Positions 11,701 to 22,954 of a DNA stretch of 64,000 nt are shown here, piece by piece (within the stretch, counting starts at the first letter, position 1; each line of letters opens with the position of its first letter). Under the pieces are notes generated by a model, which saw only the letters and a list, made by a program, of their open reading frames with translations, ran no database searches and was not told the DNA's origin. The translations under genes were made by a program, and so were the position numbers. Origin of the DNA: Thelephora terrestris (taxonomy: Eukaryota > Basidiomycota > Agaricomycetes > Thelephorales > Thelephoraceae); the NCBI GenBank assembly GCA_015956445.1, contig WIUZ02000006.1, positions 1,488,001-1,552,000 of the forward strand. The letters are read 5' to 3'.

Positions 11701-12967
11701 AAGTCTCTATCGGAAGAATAAGACCGGTATTCCCCAGCTCGTCCCCGAGCCCGACGATCGTCTTGAGCTCATTCGCTACGCTCACGATGTTATGGGACAC
11801 AAGGGAATCTTCGCTACTACCCAGTCCCTTCTTGTCCGGTTCTGGTGGCCCGAGCTAGCCAAGGACGTCAAGTGGTATGTTAGGACTTGTCACGAGTGCC
11901 AAGTACGCCAGACCAAGTACTTCCACATACCACCGGTCGTTCCTACGGTTCCCTCCTTGTTCCGAAAGGCTCACATGGACACTTTTCTCATGCCTCGCGT
12001 TGGGAGTTACCGCTATGTTCTTCATGCCCGATGCGCGATGAGCTCTTGGCCAGAAGGACGAGCCGTTACCGCTGAGTCCCATCGGACTATCGCCGCCTTC
12101 ATCTTCCAGGACATCCTCTGTCGCTGGGGAGGTCTTGCTGAGATCGTCACCGATAACGCCGCTCCTTACATTGCCGCTGTGGACCTTCTTGGCGAACAGT
12201 ACGGTATCCACCACATCAGGATCTCTGGCTACAACTCTCAGGCGAACGGCATTGTTGAGTCTAAGCACTTTGACGTTTGTGAGGCGATTATGAAGACTTG
12301 CGGAGGCAACGAGTCAAAATGGCGGGAAGTCCTTCCCCAAGTTTTCTGGGCTGAACGAGTTACTATCCGGAAGTCTACTGGATATTCCCCCTACTTCCTC
12401 GCTCACGGAGTTCACCCCCTCCTTCCCTTCGATATCCTCGAGTCCACGTTCCTAGCACCCAAGCAGGATTTCGGAATCTCCACCGAGGAACTAGTAGCGC
12501 TCCGAGCGAGGCAGTTGGCGAAACGGCCTGAGGATCTAGAAGAAATGAGATCAAAGGTCACGAAGTCGCGACAACGGAACATCGAGCAGTTTGAGAAGCA
12601 GCACGGCTCTCGGATCATCGACTTTGACTTCAAGTCTGGAGCCCTTGTTCTAGTTCGCAATACCCGCATTGAGGAGTCCCTCAATCGGAAGACCAAGCCC
12701 CGCTATCTGGGACCCATGGTAGTCGTTCGCAAGACTACCGGGAAGTCCTACATTGTCGCAGAACTTGACGGCGCTCAGTCCGAGCTGCGAGTGGCTGGTT
12801 TCCGTTTGGTTCCCTACTTTCCCCGGTCGTCTACGGAGATCCCCATCGTTTCAGACGTTCCCGAGGAAGAGGACTCGACGTGGGAAGATCCCGAGGACAC
12901 TCGGTTCTTTTCCTCTCTGCCTGTTGACGATAGGCGTTATATTTCTTCTTCTCCTCCTCTGCTATGA
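8795..12967 (+). CDS. Pol polyprotein of element A (RT, RNase H, integrase)
   Basis: The frame is 1,390 codons. Its first 250 residues are very rich in serine and proline and carry no recognised domain. Reverse transcriptase follows, with TLDLYVSFDQRQL as motif A and FADDVPIKGP in place of the usual YxDD box. RNase H (LAVDSCANGVGYIL...VIEMDAKY) lies near 10.93-11.3 kb. Integrase has an HHCC-type zinc region (DVMGHKG...CHECQ) and a core ending in NSQANGIVESKH near 11.78-12.3 kb. No chromodomain is seen at the C-terminus. The frame looks open throughout. It is a Ty3/gypsy pol by domain order (RT-RNase H-INT). Confidence 0.9.
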   Translation: MSSSRQRFHPREMFALVEVPSRLPSSLRATSGSSAPPSLSSSFPQFDSPLSPSSPVTRFESIAPSSSLWTVASSSSSISPSSSANVLSPAELPLPVSASIFWDNSESLLEPTVLPDNASILSSYSPVPSASSSETRHVFSPSHVSSCFSLHSPQPVSSPSHVPIFVSPDSSLHPSPLVSSPSRVPTLIPSLSLSPHVSSSSHVLFPFDSSLRSPPASVLHTFFQSLSSLDRRTAYSSFATLRNAIPPSPTNPYTPIQLASLWISEQFTENPFIELEWDGVAFLYKKVANKTRPVATTLPENFRIIRHEHPDPLAGLLDLPVHPPDFRPTGRFTSERRDKMAIGKDLLWPEEIKLAEWIVSKHDSAFAWTDDERGSFDPQYFAPIEIPHISHIPWVLKQGPIPRGILREVIKIIEDKWRSGVYEPSSSSYNSRWFYVFKKDGKSLRLVHSLEPLNAVTVRNAAMPPYTEVVAEDFAGRSIYTTLDLYVSFDQRQLHEKSRDMTTFNTPLGSFRLTVLPMGWTNSPAVLQGDITHILRPEIPHWTQPFADDVPIKGPKTCYEFPDGSFETIDGNSGIRRFVWEHLEAVNRIIHRVQSYGATFSGKKAFIGVPQADIVGHVCTYEGRIADPSRVQALQDWPIPKSVSEVRAFLGTCGVLRIFIKGYTLIARPLIQLTRKDVPFEIGPQQLEAFERLKLAVLSSPALLPIEYECDRPVILAVDSCANGVGYILFQLGDNGKRYPSRFGSITFNDRESRYSQAKLELYGLFRALRHTQLFTIGVRKLVIEMDAKYIKGMINSPTLHPNDAINRWIAAILLFDFELVHVPAERHTGADGLSRRPRASVDSPRDDGEELEDWIDENAGFFIGLHSPFSSTDPLLPLIRSHVAKKHVFSFGSPSVSSSSVFSSSSVSPPPPPPLSPEIPRSPKAILRDKKTSLIRQFLANPQRPPALSDEQYRLFIRQATKFFLFKGSLYRKNKTGIPQLVPEPDDRLELIRYAHDVMGHKGIFATTQSLLVRFWWPELAKDVKWYVRTCHECQVRQTKYFHIPPVVPTVPSLFRKAHMDTFLMPRVGSYRYVLHARCAMSSWPEGRAVTAESHRTIAAFIFQDILCRWGGLAEIVTDNAAPYIAAVDLLGEQYGIHHIRISGYNSQANGIVESKHFDVCEAIMKTCGGNESKWREVLPQVFWAERVTIRKSTGYSPYFLAHGVHPLLPFDILESTFLAPKQDFGISTEELVALRARQLAKRPEDLEEMRSKVTKSRQRNIEQFEKQHGSRIIDFDFKSGALVLVRNTRIEESLNRKTKPRYLGPMVVVRKTTGKSYIVAELDGAQSELRVAGFRLVPYFPRSSTEIPIVSDVPEEEDSTWEDPEDTRFFSSLPVDDRRYISSSPPLL

Positions 12968-13499
12968 TTTTGTTTCCAGCTTATGACCCCTTCCACGACC
13001 CGTTACGATCTTTCATGACCTTCCCATCCTTCATTCTACGAATCTCCACACATTTCTTTTTTTATTTCTCCAAGCTCCTTTTGCCCCCCCCACGAAACCC
13101 AAGCCTATCATCATCATTGCATTACCTCAATTCTCTTTCTTCGAAAAAGTTCCTTTTAGTTCCTATCGTTTTCTTTCACCCTTTTCCTCGAATCACAGAT
13201 CCTATCCTCTCCATCCCCCCTACCAGTTTATGTTCCGCAACGAGTTCCCCAAGTTTCTTCACCAAGTTTCCAGTTCCGCTGTTCAATCTTCCACTTCTTT
13301 GCAACGTCCCGCTTCGTTTCTAAAGTCCCGAGGAGCTTCCCTCTTTGCTTCCACAAGTTTTCACCATGGACTCTTTTCTTAGATACTTTTCATCTTCATT
13401 CCTCATTCCTTCCCTTCGCGAGAACCAAGAAAACGTTGTCACATTCAAAACGCACGGCGGTGACAAAGTGTGGACCCGGCAAAACTAGCAAATACGGAA
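12968..13499 (+). other. Post-pol spacer of element A with an internal polypurine-like tract
   Basis: The stretch after the pol stop is pyrimidine-rich on the plus strand and has no convincing gene. It contains TAAAGTCCCGAGGAG at 13321-13335. The same 15 bases occur directly before the 3' LTR at 26970-26984, where they form the probable polypurine tract. The repeat brackets the antisense region of the element. Confidence 0.6.
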
Positions 13500-14403
13500 A
13501 AAGAAAGGAAGAGTTACCGAGGGCCTCCAGCCAGATAGTCCTTCACTTCCCCTCGGCCTCCTCCGGCTTCTTCTCCTCCCTCGAAACCGCTCTCCTCTTC
13601 CCCTCCTTCTTCGACATCGCAAACTCGTCTTCGGACTCAGAGGACGAAGGAACCTCGGATCACGCTGGAGTACCCGGATCTTCGACGATCTTCTCCAGGA
13701 CCTCGGCCATGTTCTCTCCCGCCTGAGGACTGACAACTCGAGGCTGCGACGGCCCCGCGACTGGCGAACTATCAACGGACATGGCACTGTTTCCAAGCAA
13801 GCGAGCCTGGAACTTCCGATCAATGTCCTCCCAGGCACTCTTTCGCAAATCTAGTCGCATCCTCCGGGAATCCTCGGCGAGGCGAGCACCTAGAAAGTCC
13901 GCGTACCATTCCCGGATCGTCATCCTCGGGAGCTCCAGATTGTCGACGATGTCATCGAACATCTGAAGGGACTCCAGCCCCCCCCGACCGGCACCCGGCT
14001 CGGTCTCTTGCACCTCCACGTTGCTCCCTTCGGAGAAGGCCTTCTTTATCGGCGTCGCGGCAGCCTTCCTCTTCGCCTCAACGGCTTTCTTCCTCCTCCC
14101 GATCCCCCCTAGGCTCTCCATGATCGACGGTGGATGAAGCATGGTGAACTCGTCCGTAAATGAGCACCGGCACTTGTTCTTCATGCAGTATTCGCACCAG
14201 ACGGTGACGTAGGCAAGATAGTACTTCCTCCAGAGCGGAACGCACTTCTTCTTCCTCGACTGGCACTCTCGGCAGGACTATTCCGTTCTCCAATCAGTTC
14301 CTGACCCCTCTCGGCCCTCGCAAATCGATGCTCACCGTCGGGAAAAGCTTCTTCGTCTCCGGTGACAGCCTGGAGTCCTCAAGTACTTTCATCTCGCTCA
14401 TAT
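13500..14403 (-). CDS. Antisense accessory reading region of element A, distal part
   Basis: On the minus strand several coding-looking blocks occur between pol and the site where element B inserted. The last one ends near 13530. They include a cysteine cluster (CEYCMKNKCRCSF) followed by a lysine/arginine-rich and then an acidic helical region. The cysteine spacing is reminiscent of a small zinc cluster, but no family is recognised. The region continues on the far side of element B and of a palindromic insertion, towards the 3' LTR. It is interrupted by these insertions and is treated as a fossil. Function unknown. Confidence 0.5.
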
Positions 14404-14408
14404 CCTTC

Positions 14409-14695
14409 TGTGAGCGTAGCGCCACCCCGACGGCGGCCAATCGGCCCGTAGTTAGATCAGGCAGAACCTTTACAATCACTTTATTTCGAGACACGCAACA
14501 ACCTTTGTTCCTTATCTAAAGTAGTCCTATATTACCTAAGCTACAGACCAGTATATAAAGCAGCTTAGGTAGATACTGAAACGAGGACGCTTTCGAACAG
14601 TTCTTACCCGTGTGTTTGCCTCAACTCGACTGAACTCACGTGACCCGGGATACCCAAATCACTTCCGAGTCCTAGCTCGAGTCTGAGGGTTCACA
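14409..14695 (+). repeat. 5' LTR of element B
   Basis: Runs from TGTGAGCGTAGCG to GAGGGTTCACA, with TATATAAA at 14552-14559. The preceding five bases, CCTTC, recur after the other LTR. It is far shorter than the LTR of element A, in keeping with a different lineage. Confidence 0.95.
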
Positions 14696-14879
14696 TTTTT
14701 TTGAACTCTGAAAGAATCCTAGTCCGAAAGGACAACCCTCTCAAACCTCATCTCTCAACAACCTTTTTCTTTTATCTTTTTCTCTACGCTCAAAAATTCA
14801 AGAAAAACCGCTCGGATTGGCCATCCGAGTGACCCAAAAACATCTCTTATCTCTATCGCGGTATCTTCTATTTTACGTC

Positions 14880-17800
14880 ATGACTAAAACTGAAAAAACT
14901 CGTTCTGCACAGGGCGAACGATCTAAACCCGGCTTCGAGTACCGACCCGTCACCAAAGAACCTAATCCCGGTCAAACTGACAGGGACTTAGGAGCAAGGT
15001 GGGGAACGGGCGAAGCGGGAGGAACGCGCAAGGCGCGAAAGAGGCAGCTCTCACCGGTTATACCGGGAGGCCTCGGTACCGGGACCGCTCAGGACGAAAC
15101 GGAGTCCCGAAGGACGAGCCTGGATCAACCCCGTGGGGGCATTGATCGGCCGTCGGATCCCAGCCTTGATCAAGCCCCTGGGGCCATTGATCGGCGGGAA
15201 GGCCTAGATCAACCACAGGGAGGTGGCAGTGATCGGCCCGGAACTAGCCAAAATCAACAGCCGTCGGGAGACGTTGATAGGCTAATCAATAGGAACAGGG
15301 AGCCGAGCTCCGTAGATAATAATAAAGACAAGACGGAGGGCGCACAGACTGACTCTGACTCCGGGTCTGAAAACCACGAAGACGAAGAGTCGCGAAGCGA
15401 CCCCGAGGAAGACGATCAGGAATCAGAGAAGAACTCTGACAAGGGTGACGTGATCGGTCACAATAAGAAGCGAAACCCATGGAAGAGGGTGTCGCGCAAG
15501 GCGTCCCGCGACTCAGACCGGTCCAAAGGGTCGAAGGACGTAGAGGATTTATTGGAACGCCCTGAGTCTAGGGACGGTAGTAGATATTTTCCTAAGGAAT
15601 TCAACACGGAAGATGAATCTAGTGACCCGGACCAGGACGAACCGGGTGACGACGACAAGGATAGCCAGTCGGGACGTGAGTCGCCCAAGAAAGGCAAGCG
15701 GGACAAACATAAGAAACCCAAGAAGGGCAAGGAACCTGTATGCCCAAAGGGGTTCGACAAATTCATGTCGTCGGTCATGCGGGCCGGTGGCAGTAGGCGA
15801 AACCCAGCTACGGAAATACTGAGCAGTATATCGGTCAGACACGACCGCAGGAACGTCCCGTCGGGCGTACACTTCACTAAGCCAGATTATATTGGTTCCG
15901 GAGGCGGAAAGAAATCTAAGGACGTACGCGAGAAAGGGAAACGTACTGAAGATAAAGGACGGAATTCTAAGAAATCAAGCGCTGGGAAGAAATCCAAACG
16001 GTCTAAGAAAAGGTCCCGGTCGACGTCATCGCACCCTACTTCAGATTCGTCGGACGAATCCGAATCGTCTGAGTTAGGGGAGTCCTCGGATTCCTCCGGG
16101 TCGTCGGAATCATCGGACGATTCATCATCTGCCGGAAAATCCTCGGAGGATGATGATGGGAAATCGAAAAAGAAGAAGGGAAAGTCGAAGAACAAAAAGA
16201 AATCGTCGCGATACAGGAAACGAAAGCGCGAGGAGAGAATGCTGAAGCGAGTGAAGGTGGACACGCCTAGCTCGTATAACGGAAAGGCAGATTTGGACGT
16301 CTTTGACAGGTGGACTTTTGAAGTCGAGACCTGGAAGGCGCTTAACCGCTTATCGAGCAAGATCGCGATTAAAATGTTAAATAAATATGTCACCGGCATG
16401 GCAGGGATATTTTACATGAAATACGTGGCCGGGAGAGAGGAACAATGGACCTTGAAGACTATATTTGAGGGACTATTCGACTACTGTTTCCCGAAGGGCT
16501 TCAAATCGGGACTAAGACGGAAACTGATGACTGCTACTCAGGGAAGGACACGAATCACCGAATATATTAGGGATATCGAATTGATGGCGAGCAGGTTCCC
16601 GGACGTTAACCGCCGGGGAATCATAGACATCGTGTGGTGGGGGATGAACCCGGACATACGAGTCAGGGCTGCTGAAATGGGGGCAAATCCAGAACGTTCG
16701 ACGTTGGATATGATCGTGGAATGCGCTGCGAGGGCAGAAGACGGGTTAATGGAAGCTGAACTAGTGCGCCGGTGGGAAGTGCAGAAGGAAAGCCGTACCT
16801 GGGGAAGGTTCGCGAGCCGTACGACCGGTCCCAAACCTTATCGGCCCTCGAAGGAGGGAGATAAGCCGGAGAAGGCTGATGGGAAAGACCGCGTCAGGGC
16901 GAACGCAGTAACCCCGCAACCCAGGGCGGGACCGTCTGGAACCAACGGTGGGCATCAGAAACGAGCCCGGATGGGAAAGAAGATCAGTCGCGAAAAGAGG
17001 GACCAGTTGCGCGCAGAAGGCAAATGCTTTCAGTGCGAGCAACCGGGCCACTCTCAACGAGACTGCCCCGAGCTGAACACAATGAAGCCACCTATAGTTA
17101 GGGCGAACAACGTGAATGTCGCGCGCCTCGAACGTCTGTCGAAGGCAAAGGACAAGGCTGACTTACAGGTTGGATGCGTGGCGTTGTCGAGGGGCGATCT
17201 TGCCGAAGAGGACGTCGTGGAGGACGACGCGACGCCGGAAATGCAAGCGGCGTATCGGCATTGCGCATCCATTTGGGGGGAAGACCCGAAATGGCTGGAT
17301 CCCAGGACCAGGTGGGAAAGCGACTATATCATTTATCAATACAATACTGGGATCGGGGAGCTCGTAGAGATCCACGCACCTCGGGAAAGCGGCCTTGGTA
17401 TAATTGAAGTAGACGTGAACAGGTTCAACGACCCGGAATTCAACCTCACCGACTTGTGGGGCACCCAAGCGAACACTGACATACCATGTGTTCGGGAGGG
17501 CGGGTTCCGGGATCATCGAACTTACCAAATCTGGAGGTGGTCGGCTATTAAATGGATCCGAGACCTCGTAAAGGACCAACTCGACCTAGGACAGAGCGAA
17601 GAAGAGGTCATGGTACAGCCTTCAATGGAAGGGTATTGCCTGAATATAGCGGGGTCGGACAAATATTATGGAGTGACTCACTCGGAAGTATTAGGCGACG
17701 CGTTCAACATCGGACGTATATTGGAAGTCTTGAGAACGACGAGGGACGTTGACGCAGCTGGATGCCATCCGGTGTTCAGGAACACCACCCTGAACAGTCG

Positions 17801-17919
17801 ACAAAGCCTGATGATGCACGCAACGAGGTTAATGGCGGGATCAGTCAGGCAGCGAAAGCAGGGGACGGAGGGCGTGAACTTACTCGAGAAAACCACGATG
17901 AAGATAAAGGACCAGTCCA
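14880..17919 (+). CDS. Gag of element B (interrupted at its 3' end)
   Basis: 14880 is the first ATG of the frame. The first 450 residues are a long, highly charged, low-complexity region (runs of D, E, S, K and R, with repeated DQP/IDR phrases between about 15.1 and 15.3 kb). A Gag core starts near 16.26 kb. A CCHC zinc knuckle (CFQCEQPGHSQRDC) lies near 17028-17070. The charged N-terminal half is much longer than in a typical chromovirus Gag. A palindromic element begins at 17920. Role: particle formation and RNA packaging. Confidence 0.8.
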
Positions 17920-18420
17920 CACTGGGGGCAGGGGCACCTGGAATCTGTGATTAAATCTTGATTACATTGTGAGTTCATGTGCAATTTTCAATGATTGTAA
18001 TCACCGATTCCAGGTTGATTACATTCCAAATGTTACCTTGACATGTGATTCAACTGTGCCCACCAACTCCATTTGAAATTTCCTCAAAATTTTCCCAAGC
18101 AATGTTTCCTGAATGCGCCCACTGGGCACATTGTGAAAACATCTCATGTTTTTGAGCGCATTTAGATTACATCTCAGACGATTGAAGAACATGTTGACTA
18201 CATTGCAGCATCATTTTTGCCAACAGGTAAAGAACATCCCAGAAACATTTGTAGAGAACATTTCAAATGTAATTGGTGGACATTGGCTGGATTAAATGTC
18301 AAGGCAACATTTGAAATGTACTCAACCTGGAATCGGTGATTACAATCATTGAAAAGTGCACATGAACTCACCATGTAATCAAGATGTAATCACTGATTCC
18401 AGGTGCCCCTGCCCCCAGTG
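17920..18420. mobile_element. Palindromic CACTG element, subfamily 2, copy a (501 bp)
   Basis: Starts CACTGGGGGCAGGGGCACC and ends with its reverse complement, flanked by the 3-bp duplication CCA (17917-17919 and 18421-18423). The two halves are inverted copies meeting near 18170, so the whole element can fold on itself. It is filled with variants of TGATTACAT/ATGTAATCA and AACATTTGAAATGT. No reading frame is present. The copy at 53899-54399 has the same length. Likely a non-autonomous DNA transposon moved by a CACTA-type transposase. Confidence 0.9.
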
Positions 18421-21400
18421 CCAGGAAGGTACCTGAACCGATAGTGGTGCTCGCGTCGATAAACGGACACGAGGTTCGCGCTCTAATCGATACGGGTTCG
18501 ATGGCCGACTTCATATCGACAACAGTTGTCGAGCAGCTGAAGTTGACGAAGGAGGTCTATACGAAGCCCTTGTCAGTACAGTTGGCGGTACACGGTTCGC
18601 GATCAAAAATCAATTGCGGAACCAGAGTCAGATTCCAATATCAATCAATTGATGGTGAAAGAAGGTTTGACGTCGCTAATTTAGACAATTACGACGTCAT
18701 CCTAGGAACACCATTTATTTACCAACATAAAGTTGTGATTGGACTAAACCCTCCCTGCGTCGTAGTCGGTTCCAGCGAACCATTAAATATAAACGGACCG
18801 GACATCGTGACTATCACGTCAGCCGCAGCGGATCTATTGGACGACGGGATGGATAAATTAAGGAAACAGCTAAGGGCAGAGGCGGAAGACCTCTGTCCCG
18901 ATACGCCGAGAACCGCACTACCTCCGTTAAGGGCGGTGAATCACACCATCCCGCTGATTGACCCTAAGAAAATATACCGGTTCAGGCCATCGAAATGCCC
19001 CGAGGCGTTTCGCGATCAATGGAGACTGAAGAAGAATGCCTACCTGGAAACCGGGAGGTGGCGTACGGCAACCGGACACAATGCTATCCCCTTGCTAATG
19101 ATCCCTAAAGTATCCGCAGCGAGTGATAAGCCTGGGTTAAGAACGGTGTTTGATAAGAGAGAACAAAACTCAAATACCTACAAGTTGGCGTCACCTCTGC
19201 CGGACATCGAGGAGATCCTGCGCGACGTATCGAAACATAAGTTCCGAAGCCTGATTGATGGGAAGGACGCCTATGAACAGATAAGGGTCATCCCTGAGCA
19301 CGTCGGACGTACGCTGTTCACGACACCCGACGGAACCATGGAGAGTTTAGTGATGCAACAAGGAGACTGTAATGCCGGCGCCACTTACCAAACGTTGATG
19401 AATCACATCTTCGCGCCGTACATTGGCGTCTTCATGTACGTCTACCTAGACGACATTATCATATTCTCAGATTCTGTAAGAGAACACGTCGATCACGTTA
19501 GAATAATATTTGACGTCCTACGCCGGGAGAAACTGTACCTTGGTCCCAATAAGATGCAGTTCTTCGCGAAAGAGCTGAAGATACTAGGACACGTAATCGA
19601 TGAGAAGGGAATCCGCATGGATCCTCACAAGGTGGACAAGGTAATGAACTGGAAAACACCCACCAATAAGGACCTATTGTGTAGCTTCATAGGCGCGGTA
19701 GGATTCCTGGCTCCCGACTGTAGGGGGATCAGGATCCCGATGGGACAATTGTCTACGTTAACAGCGGAACTAAGACCCTGGCGTTGGGATGCCACGGCTC
19801 AGCGGTCGTTCGAAGAAGTCAAGCGAATTGTAGACACTCACCGAGATGACCGACGGAAGGCGCTAGATTACTCGGAGGGTGCTGATCCCATATTCGTAAC
19901 GACGGATGGATGCCTTACTGGAGGCGGGGGATTCGTTAGCCAAGGGAAGGACCCCAAGACCGAGAACGTAGTGGCATTCTGGTCCGGTAAATGGAACGGC
20001 GCCCAGCAAAACTACCCTGTACACGAGCAGGAGTTGTTGGCGCTGGTCGAAACGTTGAAACGTTTCAGGGGAGTCCTACATGGCACGAAATTCACAGTTA
20101 GAACAGATCACAGAGCGTTGACTCACTTCATGCAACAGAGGAATCTGTCCGCGAGACAACATCGCTGGATAGATGTTCTCAGTGAGTTCGACTTCGAGAT
20201 CGAGTATATACCAGGCGAGACGAATGGATTCGCCGACGCCCTATCGCGGATCTATAGTGACGAATCACCGGGCATCATCAGAGCGCCGAGTGAACTCGTT
20301 GACGACAAGGACGAGCTGAAGACGTATCAGTCGGTGAAAGTGGGACCGGTATACGTCGAGGCGTACCTACTCTCATTGGTCAATGCTGAATTCAGGAGAT
20401 CGTCGCGATTGGCAAGCAAAACGAGTCCCCAATATAAAGAGACCCGGGACAGAGGGTCGGGAAGAAATCGGGAGACGACGGAAGAAACCCTTGAGAATAT
20501 CAAGACAGTCGAAGGTCGGAAAGACGAACCGGCCGCCGAGGGAGACGGGGAGGCCACTCCTCGACCCCAGGAGACGTCCCAAACGTCAACCACTCTGTTA
20601 CTGGATGTGTCCAGTGACCTAGGAGTCGAGTTCCCAGGTTGTATCCGGAACTGATATGGGGAAGATTCATTCTTCGACCCGATCCTGAAGAACCCGGATG
20701 AATTTAATAACTTCAAGGTGGAAGATGGACTTATTTACTTCACCTCGGATGGGACGGAAACGGTCGCGATCCCAGACGTTAAGATAGGCAGTCAGAATGT
20801 GAGGGAGCTCCTGATTCGTCAGGGTCACTCAATACTGGCGCACCTAAGCGCTGAGAAGACAGCTACCTACCTCAGGGATCAGGTCTGGTGGAAGACGATG
20901 GTTACCGACATCGACAAATATTGTAGGACCTGCCACGTTTGTGCGATCAGTAAGCCACAGAACGGGAAGCCTCAAGGGAAGTTGAAAACGATGCCGGTGC
21001 CTACACGCCCGTGGCAATATGTCGGGATTGATTTCGTGGGTCCACTCCCGGAATCTTCCAACAGAACGGGCGATTTCGACATGATCTGTGTCGTGATTGA
21101 CCTGCTGACTTCGATGGTTCACCTTGTTCCGTCGAAGCAGACTTATCGCGCTTCAGACGTGGCGGAATTGATATTTGATTCAGTCTACAAGTTACACGGG
21201 CTACCGGAACGTATTATAAGCGATCGTGATTCCCTGTTCACCGCGAAATTCTGGAGGAGGTTGCACGCGTTATTGAACACGGAACTCCGTATGTCGTCGG
21301 CGTTCCACCCGCAAACGGATGGGGCAACCGAGCGTGCGAACCGCACCATGACACAGATGATCAGGCAGTGTGTTAGCCCGAGTCAGAAGGATTGGGTGAT

Positions 21401-21589
21401 GAAATTGCCGGCGGTTGAGTTTGCGATTAACTCGGCAAGATCAAGTACCACGGGATTCTCACCGTTCCAACTTAACTACGGAAGGAACCCGAGCTCGCTT
21501 ATCTGGAAGGTTGAGGATGAATTCCCGGGAGTGCAAAGGTTTGCCGAACGAATGAAATTGGCTATAATGAGTGCCCACGACGCCATTAC
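18421..21589 (+). CDS. Pol region of element B, first part (protease, RT, RNase H, integrase)
   Basis: An aspartic-protease motif (LIDTGSMADF) lies near 18.49 kb. Reverse transcriptase has IDGKDAYEQIRV and the canonical YLDDIIIFSD near 19.44 kb. RNase H shows TTDGCLTGGGG and a final GETNGFADALSR. Integrase shows a zinc region (HSILAHLS...CRTCHVC) and the core blocks DFVGPLP, ISDRDSLF and HPQTDGATERANR. Domain order and the YLDD box mark a Ty3/gypsy chromovirus. The region is broken and is cut at 21590 by a palindromic element; treated as a fossil. Confidence 0.85.
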
Positions 21590-22954
21590 ACTGGGGACAA
21601 GGGTTGGTTTACTGAGTCAGTAAACTTTGAGTAAATTGCAAGCAAATGGAAAAAGAACCCAGCAAAAAACTTGCCTGGCAAGCACAAAGCAAATTCACAA
21701 TTTACTGAGCCAATTTACCTGCAATTTACTGGGTTCAGTATGCGCTCAGTATGTTTGCAGTTTACTGGGTCATGTGACCACAGTTTCCCCATTAGGTAAA
21801 CCTCGGAAAAATTCACAATTTACTGAACAAATTTACCAGCAATTTACTGAGCCGCTTGCCCAATCAGTATGTTTTTAATTTGCTGAGTGGTTTGATCATG
21901 ATTTACTGGACTCAGCAAACTGGAAAAAAACCAAACTGGTTTACTGACAACGTCCCTGATTGGTCAATTTTAAAAATAACCGAAAATTTACCTGGACGTG
22001 TCATTGTCAGTAAACTGCAAGTTTTCTTTCAGTAAATTGGAAATACACGTCAGGTAAACTGGGAAAACACATGACAGTTTGATTGTGGTTTACTGGACTC
22101 AGTAAATCAGAAAAAAACCTAACCGGTTTACTGACGATGTACCTGATTGGCTAATTTGAAAAAAACTCGAAATTTTACCAGGACGTGTCTTTATCAGTAA
22201 ACTGCAAGTTTTCTTTCAGTAAATCACAAGTACACGTAAAGTAAACCAGAAAACACGTGTAAACTGTAAGTAAATTCAAAGTTCACGTGTTTTCTGGTTT
22301 ACTTTACGTGTACTTGTGATTTACTGAAAGAAAACTTGCAGTTTACTGATAAAGACACGTCCTGGTAAAATTTCGAGTTTTTTTCAAATTAGCCAATCAG
22401 GTACATCGTCAGTAAACCGGTTAGGTTTTTTTCTGATTTGCTGAGTCCAGTAAACCACAATCAAACTGTCATGTGTTTTCCCAGTTTACCTGACGTGTAT
22501 TTCCAATTTACCGAAAGAAAACTTGCAGTTTACTGACAATGACACGTCCAGGTAAATTTTCGGTTATTTTTAAAATTGACCAATCAGGGACGTTGTCAGT
22601 AAACCAGTTTGGTTTTTTTCCAGTTTGCTGAGTCCAGTAAATCATGATCAAACCACTCAGCAAATTAAAAACATACTGATTGGGCAAGCGGCTCAGTAAA
22701 TTGCTGGTAAATTTGTTCAGTAAATTGTGAATTTTTCCGAGGTTTACCTAATGGGGAAACTGTGGTCACATGACCCAGTAAACTGCAAACATACTGAGCG
22801 CATACTGAACCCAGTAAATTGCAGGTAAATTGGCTCAGTAAATTGTGAATTTGCTTTGTGCTTGCCAGGCAAGTATTTGGCTGGGTTCTTTTTCCATTTA
22901 CTTGTGATTTACTCACAGTTTACTGACTCAGTAAACCAACCCCTGCCCCCAGTG
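21590..22954. mobile_element. Palindromic CACTG element, subfamily 1, copy a (1,365 bp)
   Basis: Starts CACTGGGGACAAGGGTTGG and ends CCAACCCCTGCCCCCAGTG, with the 3-bp duplication TTA (21587-21589 and 22955-22957). Two arms of about 680 bp are inverted copies meeting near 22272. TTTACTG/CAGTAAA and close variants recur roughly 30 or more times by eye, over the entire length. No coding capacity. Nearly the same sequence occurs at 25045 and 30334. Confidence 0.92.

Noticed and set aside
21590-22954. CRISPR array
   Set aside because: The recurring 7-9 bp motif has irregular spacing, occurs on both strands and has no unique spacers. The host is a eukaryote.
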